DNA of 60,496 bases from Scleroderma bovista (taxonomy: Eukaryota > Basidiomycota > Agaricomycetes > Boletales > Sclerodermataceae): the NCBI GenBank assembly GCA_037178675.1, contig JAYMGJ010000138.1, positions 1-60,496 of the forward strand. Direction: 5' to 3'. Shown here piece by piece: positions 1 to 11,077 of the stretch. How positions within the stretch are numbered: the stretch's first letter is position 1; each line of letters begins with the position of its first letter. The notes beneath the pieces are model-generated. The model made no database searches, was not told where the DNA came from, and saw nothing but the letters and a program-made list of their open reading frames with translations. Both the position numbers and the translations under genes were made by a program.

Positions 1-1085
1 CATGGTTGCACTTCAGCGGTGCTAGAACACATGCACTATACCTTAGTGTATGCTGACCCCCCAAAGACCTCTGGACCCCTGGTACCCTTCTTGTGGCTGT
101 TTTGTCTTGGATCAATCCCCCTATTTATCTCAGATCTTCCCCATTCTTGTCCCATCAAATTCCTGATGGTACACAGCCCCCCATCAAACTTCTTAGGCTG
201 TGCATCAATGACTCCTGCTGTGCAGTGACTCATCCCTTGCTTACTTATGCTCTCTTGTCATCAGTATTACTCTATCCCTTTCGCATTTTTGGTATATTAC
301 TCAGCTGATGACTCACTCCCTTACCAGTCAATCTTGTCATGCAGCTTACTCATTCCTTTACTCAGCAGCTTATTCATGCTCCCTATGCTTACTCATTCCT
401 GCTTATCCCTTGCTTACTGATCACTTACAAACCCCTTACAAAGCTCTTACCAATCCCTTATCAATCCTTGACAAATTCTGCTTACTCCCTTCTCTTTTTG
501 TACTTTAATGCTGTGCCCCCCCATGTATTTAAACCCCTGGGCTCAGCCCAGTGAGAAGAGACCCAATTGCATGAAATTATCCCTCTCTCAGACTCTCTCA
601 GTCAGTATCCCCTCAGCTCTTTGAGTCTTGTAGGCTTCAGTGAAGGTCTAAAGGCTCTGATATCTCAAGTTTATTCAATCCATTCAAGTCCAAGTATTTC
701 TCTAGGCTCAAGTGGAGTCTAGCCAGTCAATCCTTCATCTCTCATTGCTTCTGGATGTCAGGAGCCCCCTTGTCCCCTTGCTGCACCAATCTCTAGGTGT
801 AGTATTGCTGTTTCAGTCTCAGTCAACCCAATCCCCGCTTTGACACTTCCTAGGCTTTAGGAAGAGTCCAGACCCCTATCCCCTTCGTCTTCTATTACTC
901 CTGTACCCCAGGAGTATCCTGCATCACTGTCTGCATCACCCTGTTGGTGTAGATCCCCTTCCCCCCTCCTCAGCACATCCTCTCTGGACACCACGAAGGT
1001 AAACCACCACTTGCACTTTTCATAGTTCTTTGTTGGTGTTGTGTTTGGGTTGTTGTTTCAACCTAAACCCACACTTTGACTCACA
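1..1085 (+). repeat. Right-hand part of an LTR, related family
   Basis: The segment has the layout of the Gypsy LTR that follows it: a T/C-rich run with repeated 'cttac/ccaatc' words, a TATA-like box (TATTTAAA near 526-533), a shared stretch around 'tctctaggctcaagtg' (near 690), and an ending with 'accaccacttgc' and 'ttggtgttg' words before a terminal CACA. It is alignable with, but clearly different from, the 1086-3374 copy, so it is a related LTR family. Its 5' end lies outside the window. The short open frames in it are not credible genes. No internal retroelement sequence lies next to it. Confidence 0.6.
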
Positions 1086-3374
1086 ATGCACCAAATGTGT
1101 TTGGTACTGTGGAGATGGAGAAAGTTAGCTGATGAAATTAATGCAAAGAATGCACCCAAGATCCATTGAAAGATTGTCCCAACTTGAGGGATACAGACAG
1201 CCCTCACTATCCATATCACGCAAAGTCAAGACTATCCTTATGCAAAGAATGAATACAATCCTCATTGTAGCCATCTATCACACAAGAATGACTATCCTGA
1301 TGCAAGAGATGAATGCCAATGCTGACAGTCATCTATCACACAAGAACTGCCAAGAAGCAGAAGAATCCAAGGAATGATGATCATTTCAGTATGAGAGAGG
1401 AATGCAACCTACTGCAGTCCAACTCCCATACCAGAACAACCAAAGAAGCAGAAGAAATGATAGAGAAATGAAGGAGAAAAGGAAGAATCATTTTTAGTGC
1501 TCAAATGTCAAATTTAGGCACCCAGTGCCAGCATTCCGATATTTTGAATAGCTCTGCCGTTTTTGAAGCTATCAGGCACATGACTATACCATCATGGAGC
1601 CTAGACCATGGTCTATCTGCCTGTGAAGTTCTGACATAAATCTGTTTATTTCCCATGGAGATATTCCACCCGCAATCCAGACACCTGCTTCATCACTCAC
1701 TATGGAGTTCACATTTTCTCTGGAATGTTTCTCTGCTATTGCAGCAGACCTCAACTATGTCCTGCTATTGGGACAGCCTTTCCCTGAGCTCCTGTGTACT
1801 GTCTGGTACATATCTTCCCAGCCTGCTCACTCAGTCCCTCTTGTTCTCAGTCAGTGTGTTCTCCTCGTCAGTCCTGCATTGCGCATGTACTTTGGTCGTC
1901 TCAAGTCTATCGTTAGACTTGAAAATTCATACCTGGTCATCTCTGTGTCTCTTGAGTCCTCTGCATATGTTCCTTTCATCCCAGAGTCCTGTCACATCCA
2001 TCTCCCTCTATCATTCATCTTGCTTCCCTGGACACATTGAATCTGCTATTCACATTTCACTTCCCTGCTATCCTGCAACAAACACGAATGAAACAGTGCT
2101 CTAGAACCCTTCTTAGGAGCCCTAATAGAGTACAGAACCTTCCCCTTACTGCTCAAGGGAAGACTGCACTTTGGGAGCACCAAATTTCATGTTTTTGCTC
2201 TACAGAAGCTCAATCCAAGGGATTTGTGACACTCTGTGACCAGCTGTGACTCTACTTGTCATTCCAGGCCCCCTGACACTGCTCTTCTGGTTGGATAAAT
2301 TCATTTATTATCCCCCAGCCACTCCCATCAGTGGCACTGCTTCAGAAGCTCATCTCCAGATCTAAAGTTCAATCAATCACAGGTTGTGCTTCCCTTCTGT
2401 CTGAGTCACACAGAGTCACTCTGGCTCACTCTGACTCACTCTGCTGTGCATTATTCATCCCCTCTTGGCATTACTAATCCCCATTACTCCCCTTACCAAT
2501 CACTTACCAATCATCCTTCAAATCATGCTTATCATGCTGCTTATCAATTCATGACTCATGCCCCTATGATTCATATGCATTATGTCATCGCATATGCTCA
2601 TTTAGCTTCAATCTACTCATCCCATGCTTTCCCCCCCTCTCTTTTGGGCCCCATGCAATGATTTTTCCATATTCTTGATTATGCACCCCTTTTTACCCAT
2701 GTTTTTGCTCATTCCCTTGGCTCAGCAGCTTTTTCAGGCTCTCCCCATCGATGACTCAGCCTGATTACACTGCTTATCAATTGCTTACCAAGCACTTAGT
2801 CATTTGTGCTTACAGGGCCATAGCTCCTCCTGTATATAAACCAGCAGCCAAAGCCTGCAAGGAAGTGTCTGCTTCCCCCTCAATAAAGTGACCACAGTCA
2901 CTCTCCCTCTCTGTCTATAAGCTCCCTCTTTGTCTTTGGACTTGTAGATCACCCAGTGCTGGCCTAAAGCTCCATTACTGTTGTTTGTCAGATATACTTG
3001 ATATCTGATCAGTTCTCTAGGCTCAAGTGCAGTCTAGCATTTCTGTCCACTCTATCCCATCACTGTCCCCTTGCTTCCCCTCTGCTTTGTCATTGCTGTA
3101 TCACCCCTATCATCAATCTATCATCACTGCTCAATCCCAGGACTCTTCCTAACCACTGTGGTAGGCTGAAGAGGAGTCAATACCATCTCAAGTCACATTC
3201 CATCCCCATCAGAAGCCCTTCCCTTCCCTCCTGCATCCTGCCTGAAGGTGTGCAGCACATTCCCCTGCAGAGATTAGATACCAGAACTGCAAAGGAAGAC
3301 CACCACTTGCATATTTGCTGTCATTTGGTGTTGGTTGTTGGTTGTTCTGACCTCTTCCCTCACTTAGGTGCACA
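1086..3374 (+). repeat. Old, nearly full-length solo LTR of the outer Gypsy family
   Basis: This is collinear, in inverted orientation, with the 2316-bp LTR at 11078-13393, from the start (caccaaatgtgtttggtactg) to the end (cttaggtgcaca). A TATA box (TATATAAA) is at 2833-2840, followed by a CT-rich stretch, so this would be the U3/R promoter region of the retroelement. Compared with the young copies it has lost many CpGs, with TpG or CpA at the matching places, which indicates an old methylated copy. No coding region adjoins it, so it is read as solo or truncated. The exact left base is uncertain because it abuts another LTR. Confidence 0.8.
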
Positions 3375-4278
3375 GCGCGACGCAGGACTGATGAGGAGAA
3401 CATGCTGACTGAGAATGAGGGGGACTGAGGGAGCAGGCTGGGAAGTATAGAAAGGTGGTGGTCTGCACAGGGAAGGTCTAGCCTAAGGAAGGGAAAAGGA
3501 GGAGACCTGTAGGGTAACCTCAGTAGTCTGGCAAGCTACTGAGGGAACTATAGTAATAGAAACTACTGTAGTGCGATGTATGCTTATGTAAGTATATAAA
3601 CAAACCATAACAGTCTGTTTATCTCCAACAGGAAGATATGTGCCAGGCAGTGCACAGGAACTCTGGGAGAGGCTGTCCTAAGAGCAGGACACAGTGGAGA
3701 TCTGCAGCAATAGCAGAGAAATGATCCAGAGAAAATATGGACTCCATAGTGAGTGATGAGATGAACATCTGGATTGTGGGGGGAATATCTCCATGGGAAA
3801 TGAACATACTCACATCAGAACTTGACAGGCAGATAGACCATGCTCTGGGCTCTCTGATGGTATAGTCACATGCCTGATAGCTCCAGAAATGGTGGAGCTA
3901 TTCAAAATATCGGAATGCTGGCACTGGGCACCTAAAAATGACATTTGGGTGCTAAAAATTGTTTCTTCTCTTTCTCCTTTGTTTCTCCATCAATTCTTCA
4001 GCTTCTTTGATTGTTCTGGTATGAGTTGGACTGCAGAAGTGTGCATTCCTTTCTCATACCATAATTGATGTTATTCCTTCAGTTTCTTCTGCTTCTTGGT
4101 GGTTCTTGTGTGAGGGATGACTGCTGGACATCAGCATTCATCTCTTGCATCAGGATAGTCTTCTTGTGCAATAGATGGCTATGATGAGGGTCCATCATGC
4201 TTATCCTTCACATAAGGATCATTCGATATAGGTGTTATCTTCCGTGTTCACTGTACCAAACCTGTTTGGTGCATGACA
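3375..4278 (-). repeat. Truncated LTR fragment, inverted
   Basis: The sequence matches the part of the outer-family LTR that corresponds to 12589-13393, in the same orientation as that copy, and ends at 'gtgcatgaca', equivalent to the LTR terminus. It abuts the oppositely oriented LTR at 3374 tail to tail, so this is a rearranged junction. It is interrupted by a 185-bp solo LTR at 3446-3630 and carries several small deletions. Some CpGs are lost but fewer than in the neighbouring copy. Confidence 0.75.
3446..3630 (-). mobile_element. 185-bp solo LTR with 5-bp target duplication
   Basis: The block interrupts the LTR homology. On the minus strand it starts TGTTGGAG and ends CTATA, and it is flanked by the direct duplication GGAAG at 3441-3445 and 3631-3635. 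Length, TGTTGG start and 5-bp duplication fit a solo LTR of a Ty1/Copia-type element. The 3' terminus is TA rather than the canonical CA. Removing it restores continuous LTR homology, so the boundaries are exact. It has no coding capacity. The Copia assignment is an inference from the terminus only. Confidence 0.75.
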
Positions 4279-4804
4279 CCGAGGGTAACCCTGGTGACTC
4301 AAAGGTAAAGTAGTCAGATGTCTGAACACAATGAGCCACAGGAACAACAGATTTCATTTCAAGCAAAGCCCAAGCATGGGGCTGGGATGAGGAAATAGCA
4401 TGAGAAATTGAATCACATTTCATAATATTGCTAAGGCCATTAGCATTCAGCAACAATGCATGAAAGGGAACCACACCAGGACCTTCAGCTGGAAAGGAGG
4501 CACTTGAAAGTAATGGAAAAAGGCACAACAAACAAAAGAAAAATGTAAAACACCAGGACAGATAAGTAAATTGTACTGAGGGAAAGGTGTAGCTCTTGAT
4601 AACCACCAGACAACCCATCAAATGTCCTGGATAAGGACATATCAGACAGGGTGTAGGAGGGTATAAGTTTTGCACCTCCTCCATCTGATTGAGTATCCAA
4701 GAGACTTCCCTTTCTTCATTCCCCAGTACTGCTGATGATGAAGGACCAATCATCTGCAACAGAACCAGAGGCAGGGAGCTAACCAGAGGCATTAGCAGTG
4801 AGTC
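4279..4804 (-). pseudogene. LINE (Tad1-like) endonuclease-domain fragment
   Basis: On the minus strand an open frame contains LLLNANGLSNIMK followed by an alternation of hydrophobic residues, 'SQPHAWALLEMKS' and 'DYFTFE'. This is the beginning of the apurinic-endonuclease-like (EEP) domain found at the start of LINE ORF2: the N of 'LNANGL' and the E of 'LLEMKS' correspond to early active-site positions. The frame is cut at 4278 by the LTR fragment, so the rest of the endonuclease and the reverse transcriptase are missing. The upstream side ends at 4804 where the inverted-repeat arm starts. It is a dead 5' piece. Family assignment rests on pattern recognition only. Confidence 0.5.
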
Positions 4805-5885
4805 ACACATGGGAAATTTCAATATTTTGACGTCCACAGAAGTTAATTCCGAAGCCAAATGCAGAATATTACATTCTGATATACAATTATCTGTTTTGTA
4901 TAATTTTATATTTAGATGTACCTCAGAATGTTCACCAAAATATTTACTTATGTGAACAATTAGATCTTTGTCAAAATGGAAAAGACAATTATATATTTGG
5001 TTACCATCAAAATTCTTGCCACTATATTATATTCTGTGGGAGATTTGACAACCAACAAAAAATTATATTTCAACAGGTATGTCAGAATATTATATTTCAT
5101 GGGTTATTTTGATGGCTGTCAAAACATAATATTCGGTCAAGCTCAAAATCAATAGTGCAAATAATATATTTTGATTCTCAGTCAAACTTATTGCCCACTG
5201 AGCATCCATTCAATGCCCACTCACAGACCGCTAAATGCCCACTCACCGCCCACTTAGTGTCTTCGGTGGTCAATCACAGCCCTATACTCAAATGCAACCA
5301 CAGATGTAGAATGATTGTAATTTATTTGCATGCAAACTACCTATTAACCTAGTTCTCCCTCACCTCCCTCACCTCCCTCACCAGAATTTCCTAGCTTTTC
5401 AAAACGGAAACCATGATTAACCCACAAAGGGCAACAAGTATGAGGCAGATGAGGAAATTGGAGGGGAGAAGTTGGGATGGATGTTGTGGCCAGTGGCACG
5501 TTCTTCGAGTGTGGGGGGTAAGCTATAATATTATCAGACGTATTCACAGGCACTACGGAGCACTCACCTTTCTTTTTTGCTGCACGTGCTGGGAGCTGTC
5601 ATAAGATACAATTTAAGATCTTAATGATAAGGATTTGTAACGATGGTGACGACCTAGGTAGTGATAGTGATGGTTGTTGTTAGGGTGACCCGACAATAAG
5701 CAGACTGCATTGCCCCACTGATATATGGATGTGTGGTTAGGGCATGGCATAATTCAGATATAATTGTGGTATACAGACCTTCCAGACAACAAGCAGGCTG
5801 AAACAACCAAAGGACCACCGGAGCACCATTAAAGCACAGTAGACCCGACAGTTTAGCAGACCTGGAGTGACGCAATTAATTTATG
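4805..5885 (+). repeat. Left arm of a ~1.1-kb inverted repeat (partner 58640-59882)
   Basis: The arm starts 'acacatgggaaatttc' and can be followed base by base as the reverse complement of the right arm: an AT-rich part with 'aatataat' words (4850-5170), a 'gcccactcac' part (5215-5260), a 'ctccctcacc' triplet (5350-5385), then 'cggaaaccatgattaaccc', and finally the region leading to 'agacctggagtgacgc'. Identity by eye is roughly 85-90%. The right arm has an extra ~125 bp near 59075-59200. No transposase lies in the arm. It could be the TIR of a large DNA element or one of two independent insertions. Confidence 0.8.
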
Positions 5886-6010
5886 GCTCAATCTCTGTGT
5901 AGAACAATCCCTCACCAATAAACAGATTATAGTTGTTCTATTCCCACCGATATATTTGTATCATGGATGCAGATTTAGGTAGCTATCGAAATATTTACTG
6001 CTAGTTTTTG
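5835..6010 (+). repeat. Dispersed repeat R, copy 1
   Basis: The unit runs from 'agacctggagtgacgc' through 'tagaacaatccctcacc', 'ttgttctat', 'gatatatttgtatcatgga' and 'tttaggtagcta' to the region after 'gaaatattt'. Copies in the same orientation are at 8505-8790 and 54672-54935, and its first ~50 bp are inside the inverted-repeat arms. It is non-coding. It probably belongs to the same mobile element family as the arms. Confidence 0.65.
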
Positions 6011-6346
6011 GAGAGGGGGATCATAATAGACAGCTCACCCCCTGTTTATTGCCCGCAGGGTGAATTACAATTCTGCATGCAGTACCAATGCAACAGAACA
6101 CAAGATCAAGAAACTAATTATGGGATGACATACAGGACAAAAGGGACAGGGGGATTCCAACAGCAAATTGGAATGGCAACCACGTATTTAAAAGTACAAG
6201 TGTGTTGATACTGGGTAGCTATCATCTTACAACTATCACAGACAGCTCAGCTACCAAAGAAAATGACCGGAAGAGGTCTTCTAATTGCCAATCAGGCCTT
6301 GAACAATCAGTAGTCAGGTAGAGTCGGTTAGTCTGCGGGAAGGCTG
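6011..6346. other. No gene seen
   Basis: This 336-bp stretch lies between repeat R and the 3' end of the F-box pseudogene. Only short open frames with no recognisable motif are present. It may hold the 3' flank of the F-box gene. Confidence 0.5.
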
Positions 6347-7570
6347 TCAGCCAGGGGGCGCAGTACAGCTATCAGGGATGATGTCATTCAACAATAGGGT
6401 ATACGATAAAATAATAGAACATACAATAATATCGTGCTTGGCTGAATCAAGGCACATAAGAAAGAGCGTCTTGACAAGGCAACTCGAGTCGAGCTTTCCA
6501 GGGGTTTTGAGAAGACAATGATCTATTCCAGAAGGAATGCGCACCTGAAGTTCATCTAAGTTAGGGAAATGGGCAGCGCAGGCGAGGACATCCTCAAGAA
6601 GAGGAGCTATGGAGGATGTTCGATAAAAGCGAACAGTGAGGGTTTCTAATGTAGTGAGCTTGGTGAGGCTCGCAAGAGAGTGGATAAAGGCAGGGGGTCC
6701 ATCAAGATGCTCCAAGGAAGGGAGGGGAAGACAGGCAAGCACGCGGGAAGCGTGCAGGATGGTGGGATGTCCTCGAGGAAAAGTGAGGTTAGTGACATTA
6801 TGGTGGGCTAAGAAGTTGACCAAGCTGTGGGTGGGGCAGTTACCATCTACTTCTAGGGAGAGGAGGTGCCGCAAGGATAAATGTGCGAGTAAAGTTGACC
6901 ACTGTGCAGCTGTGAGCGGTGTGTTTGTCAAGGTGAGATGGGTGATTGGTGAGTTGCACAAGGTAGTAATTGTAAAGGGCAAGACCATTGGCAAGAAGAA
7001 GACCGATGATGCTATCTCTAGGACTTCAAGCTTGCTGTCACAAGACGAAGTCGCTTTGGTAAAGTAGCTTGACTTAAGGCTTGTTTGCGGTATGCCATAG
7101 GTTTGTTGGACATTGTGGCAGTGGAAGTCTTTGCATCCAGATGCTCAAATACCATTCAAAAGACGGTTGAATGAGGCAGTTGGCTGCCTTGGGGCGCGAG
7201 GAAGATGCAGATGCACCCTTGGAACGGAATCACATCCTTGCAGTGACTCGAAGAAGGCACCAAGTGCATTTAAATGGCGGTCAGTGGTCGCTTCTGTAAC
7301 AGAAAACCAGATAGAATCTGGCGTGATGAAGGTGTTTGTACGCCTCCACACTGAAAGTGCCTCCAACTTGGTATGTTCTATGTCCAAGAAATTTGGCACC
7401 TGGGGCGGCACAAAATGTAAAAGCCGAAAAAATGAAGGCGTGGTTATCTCTTGGAACAGAGTGCACACTTGAGCTAAAGCCCGAAGTGATTCCCGTGGAA
7501 GATAGGCGGTAATGAGGATCAGTAATTCATTCGGTAAAGAATAACACATGTCCAGCACTGGATGAGACAA
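6347..7570 (-). pseudogene. F-box/LRR-like protein gene with one in-frame TGA
   Basis: The first ATG (7570) is followed by SLPNELLILITAYLPRESL..LAQVCTLFQEIT (residues ~10-45), a clear F-box, which binds Skp1 in SCF ubiquitin ligases. Downstream residues show leucine-rich repeat-like periodicity (LTLTNTPLT, LRHLLSLEVDG, NVTNLTFP, LEHLDG, LTTLETLTV, FPNLDELQV), as usual in Agaricomycete F-box proteins. A TGA at 7145-7147 splits an otherwise continuous frame of about 408 codons: the frame after it is open and carries the LRR-like part, so this is one gene with a nonsense mutation, consistent with CGA to TGA. The last ~40 residues are less protein-like and may be intron or untranslated. Substrate is unknown. 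Confidence 0.7.
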
Positions 7571-7734
7571 TCATTCAGAAGTGTTCTCTACCAGTATAAT
7601 ATGACATACTGAGTTAACGCCATGTAAATATTGTTCATGGCTGCTGCTAACTTTATTGGGATGAAGGCGTGCAAGAGCCAGGTCGATCCCCTAATCGGGA
7701 ACCACTCAGTTTTGTTGGTCGGGCAGTAAAAAAT

Positions 7735-8165
7735 GTGACTACCTGCGCAGCTATACGAGCAACCTTATTGAGTGAATGAGTCCCGAGACTATGCTTGTGC
7801 TTCAAAGGGGCCAGGAAGTGACCAGGAGCTCCTCCACCCTTCATAGTCATTAGTTTTCGATCAGACATTAGAGGGAATTGTAATTACAGCTAGGCGAGCA
7901 ACCTTATTCAGCGGGTGAGCATCGAGGAACTTCTCGCTACACTTGTGCTTCAAGGGAACTGCTTGGCGACCACAAGATTCACTGTCCTTCACAATCATTT
8001 AGCTTTTCATCAGGCATCAGAGCAAGGGTAATTACCAGTGCAGCTGGGCGAGTAACCTTCTTCTGTGGATAAGTTCCGAGAAGCTCTTCACTAAGATTGT
8101 GCTTCACAGGGATCACTGGGTGACCTCTGTTAGAAATTGATGACGAGTCGGAAGGGGTGGCCAGC
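7735..8165 (-). repeat. Three degenerate tandem repeats of ~139-154 bp, formerly coding
   Basis: Three successive units share 'gcgagcaacctt', 'cttgtgcttca', 'ggcgacc/ggtgacc' and 'catttagctttt/cattagttttc' words; the first word occurs at 7757, 7896 and 8050. On the minus strand each unit translates to a similar peptide pattern (e.g. HPVIPVKHN...LLGTYPQKKVTRPAALVI and APLKHKHS..THSLNKVARIAAQVV), so the ancestor was probably a protein made of ~48-residue repeats. Frames are broken between units. I do not recognise the family. It lies just upstream of the F-box pseudogene on the same strand but I see no evidence that the two were one gene. Confidence 0.55.
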
Positions 8166-8199
8166 ACGAGACCAACTCGTCAGATATGTGCATTAATCA

Positions 8200-8790
8200 T
8201 TGTAGGCGGTAAATAATCGGATGGGTTCCTGGTTTCTGGTGGTAAAGATGACCCTTAAATCTTCGAGATAACTGACGCGATACACTCACCAGTGAATGCA
8301 GGAATTGTCGTCCGACAATAAGCGGGCGACCATTCCTTAACGTCGAGAGATTAATTAATATCATGAGTTGCCGCCTGACAATGAGAATAACATGCGATGG
8401 ACTCACCAGTGAATACAAGAATCGTCGCCTGACAATAAGCGGGAGACCACCATCGAGTGATGAATTAATACCATGACTATAGTTACCATCATGATAGGCA
8501 GAATTCAGATATATGTACCTAAGCCAACAATTAGTAGACCTGGAGTAATGCATTTAATTAACAACTCGATTTCTATGCAGAACAGTTTCCTTACCAATAA
8601 AGACACGATAATTTTTCTATTATTCATCACCGATATTATTTGTATCATGGATCCGGATTTAAGTAGCTAATGAAATATTACTGTTATTCTACGGTTGAAG
8701 ATTTTGGCCCACCGAGAAATAGTAGCCCGATATGGAGGAAGTGTGCTCGGAAAGGGCATGGAAGAGGGCGAGCGAAGGAGGCCTACAAAC
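8200..8790 (+). repeat. Dispersed repeat R, copy 2, with short internal duplications
   Basis: The part 8505-8790 matches repeat R (agacctggagtaatgc ... tttgtatcatggat ... ggcccaccg ... atggagga). The part 8200-8500 contains three short related blocks around 'gtcgtccgacaataagcggg' variants (8304, 8375, 8425) that also resemble the inner part of the left inverted-repeat arm near 5690-5760. No coding region is visible. Confidence 0.6.
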
Positions 8791-8923
8791 ATGGATATCA
8801 AATTTAAACTAAACAGGCATTATCATACACCAACCTAAAAGCCATTGCATGATCATTTACACAAACATTCGCACAATCTAGAGTGGGATTCGTTGATCAG
8901 GAGCTGCAGCGAAGTCTTAAGTT

Positions 8924-9473
8924 TAGAGTTTAAAAGTCCAGTCCATAGGACCGCAAAAAGACCAGAAACTGGACTGGACTGGACTGGTCGCAACCGGACT
9001 GCAGTTGCCAGTTGCCTACTTTTGAGAATGATGAAAAAGACTGGTTGCAACCGGTTGCAACCGCATTATGTAAGCAATACATATATGGTATAAAAACCCC
9101 TATATTACAGGCTAATTTTGGCCTGCAGTGGGTCTTAAGGGGTGTAAAACTGATCTTTTTGGATGAAATATGGCACAAATAAATATATAATGACTTGTAT
9201 ATAATTACTACAGTCTATAAATAGTATTTAGATGCTATCTGACACACCTTTGATGTGAAAAACATCAATAAAATGCAAAAAAACCGGTTTTTTAGTGGTT
9301 TGGACTGTTTTTTTTAGCAGTTTTGGACCGGTCTTTTTGAAAACCGGTTGCAACCACTTTGGACCAGTCTTTAAGCGGTCCATGAACCATTCCCAGGCTT
9401 CCAAAAGCAGTCCAGTCCGGTCCTCTTCCAAAAAAGGCAAAAAAACCGGACTGGACTGGACTTTTAAACTCTA
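8924..9473. mobile_element. hAT-like MITE, copy 1 (550 bp)
   Basis: The ends are an inverted repeat of at least 21 bp (TAGAGTTTAAAAGTCCAGTCC and its complement). Subterminal regions are packed with GGTTGCAACC, GACCGGTC and TGGACTGGAC words, typical transposase-binding-like arrays. The 8-bp sequence CTTAAGTT flanks it at 8916-8923 and 9475-9482, with one extra A at 9474. Size, lack of coding capacity, TIRs and 8-bp duplication fit a non-autonomous hAT element. A second copy is at 37949-38487. No hAT transposase is in the window. Confidence 0.8.
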
Positions 9474-9485
9474 ACTTAAGTTGGT

Positions 9486-10300
9486 TCACTCATACCTAGT
9501 GAACCACTCCACCAGAAGCCATCTGAATCGTGGGACAGCTTTCCCAGCGGGTGATGTTTAATCCAACGTACTCCGCAAGGATTAGCACGAAGGTACAACC
9601 ACAGCTGCTGGTCGTAATTGCTTCAGTACAGATTTGAATTTGTTGCATTTATTCTGACTACCACTAGTAACTAAGCAATGCTACTACATACTACTAATTA
9701 CTCCGCAGGAGGAGGAAGGGTGGTAGAGAGGAAGGATGGTAGGAAAGAAAAGTGAATTTGGTTGGCCGATGCGCTTCTTAAACTGGACAGTGTTTCAAAG
9801 TCCGCATTGTGGATATTGGCTACCTGCCAATGGCAAAAGCCGTGCTGTGGAAACATACTCAAGTCACATGCAGGCTCACTGCCATTCAGTTTATAAGGCC
9901 GCCACATGTCCTTTTTGTTGCTTCTCCCAACCATCCACCAACATTACATGTGTAGACTTTATAGTTAGAATACTTGTAGTATAGTATGAATTGTAGTAGG
10001 AATGATATCTTGTGACCAAGGACCAAAAAAATACGAACGATTACAGGCATGTTCTGGCCAAGAGGAATATTGTAAGTAACATAGTGAATTTGTGTTTCAT
10101 AGTCGATCTAATGTGTGCTGTAGAATCCCGTGTGTACTTGGTTACTATTCTCGGTTCCAGTCGCAGTTGAATTCATCGGCCTTTCGGTGGTGTGAGTGGC
10201 CATCGCAACTCACTGTTCTTATTGTGAATCTTCTCTCTTCTAGCCATAAATTAAGTGGCGACTAGTCACTTTTGTCGGGAGACGATGTATTTTCCAGCTT
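9486..10300 (+). repeat. Dispersed repeat D, copy 1
   Basis: The block matches 56505-57370 in the same orientation: 'catacctagtgaacc', 'agccatctgaatc', 'ggtaggaaagaaa', 'cttcttaaactggac', 'gtgtttcaaagtcc', 'cattcagtttataagg', and 'cattcttattgtg/ctgttcttattgtg' near the end. It also holds a 'tataaggccgcca' stretch resembling a promoter. No protein is recognisable. In both places D follows a copy of repeat R, so R and D may be parts of one longer element. Confidence 0.65.
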
Positions 10301-10493
10301 CTCGTAATATTAAATCTTCAGTTAATATTCTAAAGTTCACTTCTAGGCTCTAGTATTGTCTAGTGACGAATTACTGAACTTCCTCCAAAGAAATTTATCC
10401 TGGACCAATGCAACCGTCGTTGGCGCCCTTGGGCTTGCATATAAATTAAGCTGAACTGAATACACTCCCAATATCACCAGTACATCCCGTAAC

Positions 10494-11077
10494 ATGAAGT
10501 ATTCTCTTCGCCAGAACCGTGGCTTGTCTCGATATCAACCATATATTGGGTTGGCAGGCCGACCCTCCCAGACATCATCTTCCCAGACATCATCCTCACC
10601 ATCATCCTCATGTCCTGCAAGGCTCACTCACAGCAATGCAGTGATCTTCGATTGAACTCTTGACTATGCTTGCTTGGTGGGTTGATATCAATTTTTTTTG
10701 GGATATGGTCCATGCTCATATCTCTATCTAGGCCATCTCCGCGCCAGGGGCATCTCATTCAGTGGAGACGACGATAACCCCATTGATGTCAATGACAACC
10801 AGCTTCAATTCAGCTGGACCTCCTCCAGACATGCCAACCTCCCTCGATTCGACACCCACAAGGACGTCAGAAGCTCTCAACTCCACAGCCAGCTTTAAAA
10901 CAGTGGGCAGTGAGCCATACCTATTTGTCTTTCATTTTTCTTTAAAAATGAACTCACATAGGAGGTGGCAATGGAGATGAATCAGGCCTTGATGACAATG
11001 CGCCGTATTTTTCCACCTCATCCTCTGTCCCAGTCAATCTGCCTTCTACACGGCCGACACCAATCAACCTCCCACGC
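10494..11077 (+). pseudogene. Uncharacterised gene X, 5' part (split by the outer retroelement)
   Basis: A start at 10494 (MKYSLRQNRGLSRYQ...) is followed by a Ser/Thr/Pro-rich low-complexity region. An intron ends at the tag before 10732 (5' site uncertain), and a second one (GTGAGC...CATAG) ends near 10960, just before 'gaggtggcaatgg'. The exon then runs ...NLPSTRPTPINLPR up to 11077 where the outer Gypsy element begins. The same frame continues after the element at 30051 with AFKQSVRRAVQRQLRHYAGKL, using one copy of the ACGC duplication, so the two halves were one gene. I do not recognise the protein. Confidence 0.65.

Noticed and set aside
1..3374. Direct tandem arrangement of two LTRs as a complete retroelement at the left edge
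   Set aside because: The two LTRs are from different families, no internal region lies between them, and no primer-binding site is at the junction.
5344..5553. Small proteins in the 'ctccctcacc' region of the inverted-repeat arm
   Set aside because: Not conserved between the two arms; explained by a short tandem repeat.
7735..8165. CRISPR-like array
   Set aside because: Units are 139-154 bp, degenerate along their whole length, without short repeats and unique spacers, in a fungal context.
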